From positions 186,001 through 250,000 of the forward strand of contig NZ_APJI01000016.1 of NCBI RefSeq assembly GCF_000497575.1: DNA of 64,000 nucleotides. The letters run 5' to 3'. Below are positions 18,285-24,532 of this stretch, piece after piece. A model generated the notes under the pieces. That model did no database searches. It was not told the DNA's origin and was given only the letters and a program-made list of their open reading frames with translations. Source of the DNA: Afipia sp. OHSU_II-C1 (GTDB lineage: Bacteria > Pseudomonadota > Alphaproteobacteria > Rhizobiales > Xanthobacteraceae). Each line of letters starts with the position of its first letter. Position 1 is the stretch's first letter. Position numbers and translations under genes: made by a program.

Positions 18285-19604
18285 TTATTTCTTTGTCGCG
18301 CGAGCAAGGAACTGGACCAGCGCGCTACGATCCTCGGGCGATCCGATCAGCTGCTCCGGCATTTTTGTGCCCGGAGTATAGGCTGCGGGGCCGATCTCGA
18401 AAAGTTTCGCCACGGTTTCCGGCGTCCAAACGATCTCGAGCTTTTTCAGTGGCTCTGAAAAATTGTAGCCCGGCAGCGTTGCGATCTTGCGTCCGAAAAT
18501 TCCCGAGAGCGTTGGGCCAGCCTTGTTGCCCTGATCGGGCGTGAGCGTATGACACGCCACACAAGCTTTAAAAACCTCGGCGCCGCGGTCACCCGCAAAG
18601 GCGGCGAGCGGGTCGTTCGGGCTGTCCTGAATTGTCGATCCGATCGGCTCTCCGGTGCGTGCGTTCCAGCGCCGGATCACGGTGTCGGCGCCGCCGGTCA
18701 AAAGCGTGCCGTTGTCTGCCAGGAACGCCACCGACCACACCGGAAGTCCCGGTCCGACGAGCCTGCGGGCGAGTGCGCGCGCTTTGCGATCGACGATCGC
18801 AACCGAGCCCCGAACATCCGCCGCCGCGAGCAATGCACCATCTTTCGATGCCGCCATTGCAATCACCGGTATCGGTCCCGCGGCAGCTTCGCCGTCCGGT
18901 TTTCCCGCGCCGGTGAGGAAATAGATTTTCCCGTCTGCGCCGGCGGTGGCGATCTCGCCGTCACCGGACACGATCACCGCGTTCAGCGGTGTGGGCAGGG
19001 CAACAATGACCGGCGAAGCCGTGCTGTCGAGCGGCCAGATGCGAACCGTGAGGTCGTAGCTGACACTGACAAGAGATTCGCCATCGGGGCTGAAGGCGAC
19101 GCCGTTGACGTTTTGCGTATGGCCCTCGAGCACACGCGCTGGGCCGCCAGCGAGCGGCCAGAGTCGCACAGTGTGATCCCACGCCGCCGAAGCGAGGATT
19201 GCCCCATCCGGTGACAGCGCTAACGCGGCGATCGGGGCCGTGTGGCCTTCGAGTACGCTGTCAGGCTGCTGTTTGCCCGGAGTCCAGATTGCGATGCGAC
19301 CATCAGCGCCCGCAGTTGCTGCGCGGCCATCCCTGAGGAGGGCGGTCGCATTGACGGCATCGGCATGAAATCGCAGCACTTGTTCGGCAGCGTCGCGATC
19401 AAGCGACCAGCGAATCGCGCTGCCATCGAAGCTTCCCGAGAGCAGTGTTCGTCCGTTGGATGAAATCGCAAGCGCCCGAACCGGGCCGCCGTGGCCACGT
19501 AACTGTGCGATGGCAGGAATCGCACCGATTGCCGCGGCGAGTACACTGACCGCGAGCAAAAGGCGAAACCGGTACCTTATGTTGCGACGGTCAAGGCCTT
19601 GCAC
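18285..19604 (-). CDS. WD40 beta-propeller fused to a class I cytochrome c
   Basis: A 439-aa exported protein. Residues 10-33 form a hydrophobic signal or anchor (RFRLLLAVSVLAAAIGAIPAIA). About 35-335 is a WD40 propeller with clear repeats such as SPDGAILASAAWDHTVRLWPL and SPDGESLVSVSYDLTVRIWPL. The last 100 residues are a mono-haem cytochrome c with CVACHTL (CxxCH) and a later methionine in PGTKMPEQL as likely axial ligand. The GTG start at 19604 has AAGGA eight bases upstream. It should act in the periplasm as an electron carrier tied to a protein-interaction scaffold. It converges on the ABC-F gene with only 19 bases between stops. The partner protein is unknown. Confidence 0.85.
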   Translation of the reverse strand: MQGLDRRNIRYRFRLLLAVSVLAAAIGAIPAIAQLRGHGGPVRALAISSNGRTLLSGSFDGSAIRWSLDRDAAEQVLRFHADAVNATALLRDGRAATAGADGRIAIWTPGKQQPDSVLEGHTAPIAALALSPDGAILASAAWDHTVRLWPLAGGPARVLEGHTQNVNGVAFSPDGESLVSVSYDLTVRIWPLDSTASPVIVALPTPLNAVIVSGDGEIATAGADGKIYFLTGAGKPDGEAAAGPIPVIAMAASKDGALLAAADVRGSVAIVDRKARALARRLVGPGLPVWSVAFLADNGTLLTGGADTVIRRWNARTGEPIGSTIQDSPNDPLAAFAGDRGAEVFKACVACHTLTPDQGNKAGPTLSGIFGRKIATLPGYNFSEPLKKLEIVWTPETVAKLFEIGPAAYTPGTKMPEQLIGSPEDRSALVQFLARATKK

Positions 19605-19788
19605 CGGTGGTTCCTTCTCGAAAAGCCATTTTCATTTCTTATCCAGCGAAGCATGAAAGTCCTGTTCAATAAAGTGCTGCCCAAGCGGTCCTGCGTCAGC
19701 GCGTCACTGGCTGCAACGGAACAATGGTCACGGACGGGCGTTTGCCTCGTTCGGACGCTTGATGTTTTCCGCTCACAGGAGCCTCAAA

Positions 19789-20082
19789 ATGATTGACCGG
19801 ATCACCGCAGCCATTCTTGTGGGCGTTTTCACCACGACGCCTGTCTTCGCACAGACGCCGGCACCGTCGGCTGACAAGCCGGAAACCAGTTGCAACACGG
19901 CCCCCGGCACAACGACGGGCAAGGCGGCGGATTCATCGTCGACGAACTCGATGGCGATGGAGAAGAGCGCCATTCTGCCGTCAGCCAGCGGCCATGCCAA
20001 TTCTGCGGCGCCAACTGTCCAGAGTGATGGCAAACCGATGCAGGTGAGCCCGGATTGTCCGCCGGACACCAAATCAAAATAA
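19789..20082 (+). CDS. Small exported protein of unknown function
   Basis: A 97-aa protein beginning with a clear Sec signal (MIDRITAAILVGVFTTTPVFA, likely cut before QTP). The mature 75 or so residues are low in complexity, rich in Ser, Thr, Ala and Pro, and contain two cysteines (SCNTAP and DCPPD) that could form a disulphide. The ATG at 19789 has GGAG seven bases upstream; an earlier ATG at 19759 would spoil the signal peptide. No known domain is recognised. It stands alone between the divergent cytochrome gene and the convergent regulator gene, whose stop lies two bases away. Confidence 0.6.
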   Translation: MIDRITAAILVGVFTTTPVFAQTPAPSADKPETSCNTAPGTTTGKAADSSSTNSMAMEKSAILPSASGHANSAAPTVQSDGKPMQVSPDCPPDTKSK

Positions 20083-20084
20083 CG

Positions 20085-20978
20085 TCACGCAAAAAAGCGG
20101 ACCGTCCCGGCGGGCGAAACGTCATAGCCGGTGAGATCGGTCGCGCGTTGCCTGAACGGCTTTCTTGAAATAAAGCCGACCAATGCTTGAAGTGCAGGCT
20201 TGAAGTAAGAGCGCTGCCGCATCACCAGATCGAAATTTTCCCAGAGCAACGGCACGAAATCGAGACCCGCTGCTCTAGCGGCAGCCCGCGTCGCAATGCC
20301 GCAATCGGCTTCGCCCGCGCGGATCGCTGTTGCGAGATCGGGTCCGGTCAAGCAAGGCGGCTCGAGCCAGCGGAGATCTTTCGGCTTCGCGCCATGCTGT
20401 TTCAGAAGAACTTCCAGCAGCATCTGAGCGCCCGCACCGGGCTGCCGCAGGGCCATGGTTGCACCGCGCGCGAGGACATCCGCGAGCCCATTCAGACCTT
20501 TCGGATTTCCCGGCTGGAGCAGGAGGCCCTGTTCGCGCCGCACGAAACCGATCAACGCCGCATCGTGCAAGCCTGACAATGTGCGCACCGCGGCGACATT
20601 CGCGTCTTCGCCTGAACCGTTCACCTCATTGTCCGTATGAAAATGAATGGCCGCGGCGATCGCTTCGCCGCGCAAGACGCGTCCAACACCGCTTTCGGTC
20701 CCCTCCGCAAGAGTCGCGAGGCCGGAGCCGGATTCACGCAGGCACCATTCGAGCAGCACGTCCTGGCTTCCACCGACAATGAGGGGCGGATCGGCCGCCA
20801 TCATTCCGGCCGGCCGCATCAGGCCTGACAGCATCCAGCGGTCGAGCTCATCGCGCGGGAAAAGCCACTTGCCAGTGACCTTGGTGCAGGGGATCGCGCC
20901 TTCCGCGACGAGCTCGTAGAGCTTGCGCTCGCCAAGGCGGAGGTAATCGGCTGCCTCACTGGTCGTCAGCATTTCCAT
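20085..20978 (-). CDS. HTH/binding-protein-domain regulator of the tungstate operon
   Basis: A 297-aa regulator. Residues 4-45 are an excisionase-type winged helix (LTTSEAADYLRLGERKLYELV then GKWLFPRDELDRWM). The rest is a periplasmic-binding-protein-like domain (PF12727 type) without a signal peptide, so it senses a small ligand in the cytoplasm. It is divergent to the tungstate importer genes, and an inverted repeat covers the shared promoter, so tungstate or molybdate is the likely signal. ATGs at 20978 and 20972 are both possible; a longer frame to 21005 would run through the operator. The predicted transcription start nearly coincides with 20978, so the mRNA may be leaderless. The same binding-protein domain is fused to a MoeA at 24533. 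Confidence 0.85.
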   Translation of the reverse strand: MEMLTTSEAADYLRLGERKLYELVAEGAIPCTKVTGKWLFPRDELDRWMLSGLMRPAGMMAADPPLIVGGSQDVLLEWCLRESGSGLATLAEGTESGVGRVLRGEAIAAAIHFHTDNEVNGSGEDANVAAVRTLSGLHDAALIGFVRREQGLLLQPGNPKGLNGLADVLARGATMALRQPGAGAQMLLEVLLKQHGAKPKDLRWLEPPCLTGPDLATAIRAGEADCGIATRAAARAAGLDFVPLLWENFDLVMRQRSYFKPALQALVGFISRKPFRQRATDLTGYDVSPAGTVRFFA

Positions 20979-20984
20979 TCTGCG

Positions 20985-21013
20985 TTTATATGAATATTCC
21001 TGCATATTTTCAA
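20985..21013 (-). promoter_or_regulatory. Promoter of the HTH/binding-protein regulator
   Basis: On the minus strand TTGAAA (plus 21008-21013) and TATAAA (plus 20985-20990) are separated by exactly 17 bases. The left arm of the inverted repeat occupies the spacer and overlaps the -35, so the regulator should repress itself. The expected start of transcription, about seven bases past the -10, falls at or next to the ATG at 20978. Confidence 0.65.
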
Positions 21014-21043
21014 TTCATTGACACCATCGAAAAATATGCAGGA
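20998..21043. promoter_or_regulatory. Inverted repeat, likely operator of the tungstate island
   Basis: TCCTGCATATTTTC (20998-21011) is matched in inverted orientation by GAAAAATATGCAGGA (21029-21043), identical apart from one extra A. The 17-base gap puts the arm centres about three helical turns apart. It lies exactly between the regulator and tupB, so a dimer or dimer pair of the regulator could control both directions. Confidence 0.75.
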
Positions 21044-21065
21044 CAACGCATGGGGAGGAAACGGA

Positions 21066-21758
21066 ATGCTGGACGGGCTAAACGCCTGGCAATTGATCGT
21101 GAGCGGCGATGCAGCGTTATTTGCCATCGTCAAACTGTCGCTCGCTGTCAGCCTTTCGGCCGTCGTGCTCGCGGCCTGCATTGGCCTGCCACTCGGGGCG
21201 GTCCTGGCGCTTACACGCTTTTCCGGACGCAATGCCATCGTGGTCCTCCTGAATGCCTTCATGGGACTTCCGCCGGTCGTTGTCGGCCTTGTGGTCTATC
21301 TTCTTCTCTCGCGCTCCGGACCGCTCGGCGAGCTCGGCATTCTGTTCACGCCGTCCGCCATGGTGATTGCGCAGGCGATCCTGATCGTGCCGATCATCGC
21401 CGCACTTGCACGCCAGACCATTGAAGATCTTTGGACAGAATATCGCGACGAACTGTCTGCGATGGACGTCGGGCCGCTTGGCCGCATGACGACGCTGTTG
21501 TGGGACGCGCGCTTCAGTCTGCTGACCGCATTGCTTGCCGGCTTCGGCCGGGCCGCGGCAGAAGTGGGCGCCGTCATGATCGTCGGCGGCAACATCGACG
21601 GCTTCACCCGGACGATGACCACGGCGATCGCACTGGAGACATCGAAAGGAAACCTGCCGCTCGCACTAGGGCTCGGTTTGATTCTCGTCGTTCTGGTTTT
21701 TGCGATCAACGCCGCCGCATGGGGTGCGCGTATGTGGTCCGAACGGCAGGCGGGGTGA
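21066..21758 (+). CDS. tupB: Tungstate ABC importer, permease TupB
   Basis: A 230-aa inner-membrane permease with five or six hydrophobic segments starting near residue 15. The coupling loop ELSAMDVGPLGRMTTLLWDARFS lies near residue 130, and AAAEVGAVMIVGGNIDGFTRTMTTAIALETSKGN near 165-200 is characteristic of TupB permeases. The ATG at 21066 follows GGGGAGGA with good spacing; upstream ATGs lie in the operator region. First gene of the tupBCA-moeA-moeA operon. It transports tungstate into the cytoplasm together with TupA and TupC; vanadate- and molybdate-type relatives exist, but the TupA motifs below favour tungstate. Confidence 0.88.
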   Translation: MLDGLNAWQLIVSGDAALFAIVKLSLAVSLSAVVLAACIGLPLGAVLALTRFSGRNAIVVLLNAFMGLPPVVVGLVVYLLLSRSGPLGELGILFTPSAMVIAQAILIVPIIAALARQTIEDLWTEYRDELSAMDVGPLGRMTTLLWDARFSLLTALLAGFGRAAAEVGAVMIVGGNIDGFTRTMTTAIALETSKGNLPLALGLGLILVVLVFAINAAAWGARMWSERQAG

Positions 21759-21760
21759 AC

Positions 21761-22483
21761 ATGCGCGCGCCGGTCACCGATCTTCCTGTCATCCTCGATC
21801 GAGTTTCCGTTCGCGCTGGCGTCACGACGATCATCGATCGCCTGAGTCTGACGCTCTCATCCGGTGCGCCGACCGTGGTGGTGGGGCCGAACGGGGCGGG
21901 CAAGAGTACGCTGCTGCGGCTCTGTATGGGTCTTTCGGTGCAAACCGAAGGCACAATCACCTGGGGCGGGCGGGCCGACATCAAGCCAACACGGCGCGCG
22001 TTCGTGTTTCAGCGCCCGGTCATGTTACGACGGACTGCTGCCGCCAATGTCGCTTACGGCCTGACCCATGCGGATTACCCGCGCGAGAAGGTTGCCGCTC
22101 GTACGGTGGAATTGCTTGAACGCGTAGGCCTCTCCGAACTCGCGATGCGCCCGGCCCGCCGTCTCTCCGGCGGTGAGCAACAGCGGCTTGCCCTTGCGCG
22201 CGCGCTTGCACGGGATCCCGAATTGCTCATGCTCGACGAGCCGACCGCGAGTCTTGATCCAGCGGCGACGCGCGGCGTCGAGGAGATCGTACGTGCCGCC
22301 GCTCAATCCGGAATCAAGATCGTCATGGCATCTCACGATCTGGGCCAGGTGCGGCGGCTTGCCGGTGATGTTGTTTTCATGGTGCGCGGCACCGTCCGCG
22401 AACAGGCACCTGCCGAAGACTTTCTCAGGAACCCGTCGACACCGGAAGCTGCGGCTTTCGTGCGCGGTGATCTCGTCGTTTGA
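21761..22483 (+). CDS. tupC: Tungstate ABC importer, ATPase TupC
   Basis: A 240-aa ABC ATPase. Walker A GPNGAGKSTL is near residue 45, the Q-loop is in FVFQRPVMLRRTAAANV near 85, the signature LSGGEQQRLALARAL near 135, Walker B LLMLDEPTASLDP near 155, and H-loop MASHDLGQ near 190. Short length without a TOBE domain distinguishes it from ModC. It begins two bases after the tupB stop. The frame stays open much further upstream, but the ATG at 21761 is the only one that fits the domain start. Confidence 0.88.
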   Translation: MRAPVTDLPVILDRVSVRAGVTTIIDRLSLTLSSGAPTVVVGPNGAGKSTLLRLCMGLSVQTEGTITWGGRADIKPTRRAFVFQRPVMLRRTAAANVAYGLTHADYPREKVAARTVELLERVGLSELAMRPARRLSGGEQQRLALARALARDPELLMLDEPTASLDPAATRGVEEIVRAAAQSGIKIVMASHDLGQVRRLAGDVVFMVRGTVREQAPAEDFLRNPSTPEAAAFVRGDLVV

Positions 22484-22502
22484 ACCCTCACAAGGACATG
22501 TC

Positions 22503-23333
22503 ATGACACATCGATATGCTTATGCCCTCGTCGCCTCACTGCTTGCGGCGGCGTTCACGACACCAGTCTCCGCCCAGGACAAGTCCATCGTCGTCGCCTC
22601 GACGACATCGACCCAGGATTCCGGTCTGTTCGGTTACATCCTGCCTTTGTTCAAAGCTAAGACCGGCATTGACGTGAAGGTGATTGCGCAGGGCACCGGG
22701 CAGGCGCTTGATACGGCGCGGCGCGGCGACGCCGACGTTGTCTTCGTGCATGCCAAGGCGCAGGAAGAAAAATTCGTCAGCGAAGGGCAGGGCGTGAAGC
22801 GCTTCGATGTCATGTATAATGACTTTGTCCTGATCGGCCCGAAAACCGATCCTGCAGGCGTCAAGGGCAAGGACATTGTCGTTGCGCTGAAAACCATTCA
22901 GGAAAAGGCCGCTCCATTTGTCTCGCGTGGCGACAAGTCAGGTACCCATTCGGCGGAGCTTGCCTTGTGGAAGCAGGCCGGAGTCGATCTCGAAACCGCC
23001 AAAGGACCTTGGTACCGCGAGATCGGGCAGGGCATGGGCGCCGCGCTCAACACCGCGGGTGCGATGAATGCCTACGTCGTTTCCGATCGGGGCACCTGGC
23101 TGTCGTTCAAGAGCCCCGGCGACCTCGCCATCGTGGTCGAAGGCGACAGGCGCCTGTTCAACCAGTATGGCGTGATTCTCGTGAACCCCGAAAAGCACCC
23201 CACCGTGAAAAAGGATCTTGGCCAGAGTTTTATTGACTGGCTGATTTCGCCGGAGGGGCAGGCCGCTATCGCCGCTTATCAGGTCAACGGCAAGCAGCTG
23301 TTCTTCCCCAACGCCGAAAAGAAGGCATCTTGA
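22503..23333 (+). CDS. tupA: Tungstate-binding periplasmic protein TupA
   Basis: A 276-aa binding protein with a Sec signal (residues 1-24, ending TPVSA). The mature chain opens with VVASTTSTQDSGLFG, and the middle holds SRGDKSGTHSAEL. These two segments correspond to the TTTS and SRGDxSGT motifs that coordinate the oxyanion in TupA-family proteins, and they separate it from ModA. The downstream GPWYREIGQGMGAALNTAGAMNAY is also typical. Unusually it is the last of the three importer genes (order B, C, A). A strong hairpin follows, before the first moeA-like gene. Confidence 0.9.
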   Translation: MTHRYAYALVASLLAAAFTTPVSAQDKSIVVASTTSTQDSGLFGYILPLFKAKTGIDVKVIAQGTGQALDTARRGDADVVFVHAKAQEEKFVSEGQGVKRFDVMYNDFVLIGPKTDPAGVKGKDIVVALKTIQEKAAPFVSRGDKSGTHSAELALWKQAGVDLETAKGPWYREIGQGMGAALNTAGAMNAYVVSDRGTWLSFKSPGDLAIVVEGDRRLFNQYGVILVNPEKHPTVKKDLGQSFIDWLISPEGQAAIAAYQVNGKQLFFPNAEKKAS

Positions 23334-23348
23334 GGGCTTGTCTGAGCA

Positions 23349-23397
23349 GGACCATCCGGCGGTTGCTAAGCCGCCGCCAGATGGTCCACCATCCGGC
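23349..23397 (+). promoter_or_regulatory. Hairpin/direct-repeat leader before the moeA-like gene
   Basis: GGACCATC plus CGGCGG (23349-23362) pairs with CCGCCG (23371-23376) and GATGGTCC (23380-23387), leaving a three-base bulge. The decamer ACCATCCGGC occurs at 23351 and again at 23388, directly before the ATG at 23398, so GATGG (23380-23384) can alternatively pair with CCATC at 23389-23393. No Shine-Dalgarno is visible in front of the gene. This could be a processing site, attenuator or translational control element. Confidence 0.5.
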
Positions 23398-24522
23398 ATG
23401 ATTCAGACACAGCGTTTGACAGCGGCGCTCACGCCGCTCGAGGTTGCGCTCGGGTTGCTATACCGCGACCTGAGACCTGTCGACGCCATTGAAGTGTCGT
23501 TAGCCGAAGCCATTGGCTGTGTCGCCTCGCAAACTCCGCCGCTAGAAACAGCGCTCCCTGCCTTCACTACTGCAATGACAGACGGATGGGCGTTGCGTGC
23601 GCACGACATTGTGGGCGCATCGTCCTATTCGCCCGTTCAGCTTGCGAAACCGCTACGCTGGGTTGAGGCGGGCGAGCGTCTGCCGGACGATTGCGACTGC
23701 GTGCTGGATGCCGACCTTGTCGAGCAGATCGGTCCATTGTGTCAGGTTGTGGCGGAGGCAGTTCCCAGTCAGGGAGTTCGACGTGCGGGGGATGACATCG
23801 CAGCAGGGGGAGCGCTTGTTGAGCCGGGGCGACGGATCGATGCGTTCGATCTGCTTGCTGTTCGCGCAGCCGGACTCCAGCGCGTGGCGGTTCGATCTCC
23901 GTGCGTTCATGTGATCGATGTGCATGCTGATAGCGCGGAATCGTCACAGTTCGTCTCCGATTTCGCGAAAGCGAACGGCGCTCGTGTGACAATGTCGCAA
24001 ACGAGCGGGCGCGACGTGGCAAGCATATCTGCTGCTATCGGCGCAGAGGGATGCGATCTGCTGCTGACGGTCGGCGGAACGGGGAGCGGTCGGATGGATA
24101 CGGCAGTTCTGGCGCTCAAGGAGCGCGGTACGCTGCTAGCGCACGGCCTTGCCCTCCAGCCGGGGCGCACCGCAGCCGTTGGTAAAATCGGCGCAACGCC
24201 GTTGGTCGCGCTGCCGGGCTTGCCCGAGCAGGCCCTGGGCGCTTGCCTTGCGGTGGTTCAACCGGTGCTGGACATGCTGACCGCACGACAGCCGCGGCAG
24301 GAAATGGTCAGCCCCCTTGCGCGCAAGATTTCTTCCGCTATCGGTGTTACCGAAATCGTACTGCTGAAAATGTCGGATCAGGCCTGGATGCCGCTCGCGA
24401 CAGGACAGCTTTCGCTCAATGCCATTGTTAGCGCTGACGCATGGCTTGCGGTACCTGGGAACAGCGAAGGCTATGCAGTTGGAACGCCCGTAGATGCGTT
24501 TCTCCTTCGCGAAATGTCATGA
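23398..24522 (+). CDS. Divergent MoeA-like protein with degenerate active site
   Basis: A 374-aa protein with the overall MoeA plan but altered catalytic motifs. The DGYA box is TDGWALRA near residue 60. The TGAPxPxGAD box is missing. GEDIxxG is AGDDIAAGG. The STGDEL and DSN boxes are replaced by VIDVHADSAESSQ. SGGVSxGxxD is TVGGTGSGRMD, LKPGKP is LQPGRT and LPGNP is LPGLPEQ. MoeA normally inserts molybdate or tungstate into adenylylated molybdopterin; this copy probably lacks full activity and may be a partner or regulator of the true MoeA. The ATG at 23398 is preferred to a TTG at 23338, because the extension would lie inside a strong hairpin. It sits between tupA and a second moeA. Confidence 0.75.
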   Translation: MIQTQRLTAALTPLEVALGLLYRDLRPVDAIEVSLAEAIGCVASQTPPLETALPAFTTAMTDGWALRAHDIVGASSYSPVQLAKPLRWVEAGERLPDDCDCVLDADLVEQIGPLCQVVAEAVPSQGVRRAGDDIAAGGALVEPGRRIDAFDLLAVRAAGLQRVAVRSPCVHVIDVHADSAESSQFVSDFAKANGARVTMSQTSGRDVASISAAIGAEGCDLLLTVGGTGSGRMDTAVLALKERGTLLAHGLALQPGRTAAVGKIGATPLVALPGLPEQALGACLAVVQPVLDMLTARQPRQEMVSPLARKISSAIGVTEIVLLKMSDQAWMPLATGQLSLNAIVSADAWLAVPGNSEGYAVGTPVDAFLLREMS

Positions 24523-24532
24523 GTTCGGTGAA

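Noticed and set aside
23338..23397. Longer N-terminus of the degenerate MoeA from a TTG
   Set aside because: The added 20 residues are encoded by a strong hairpin and direct repeats and do not resemble MoeA. The ATG at 23398 fits the family start.
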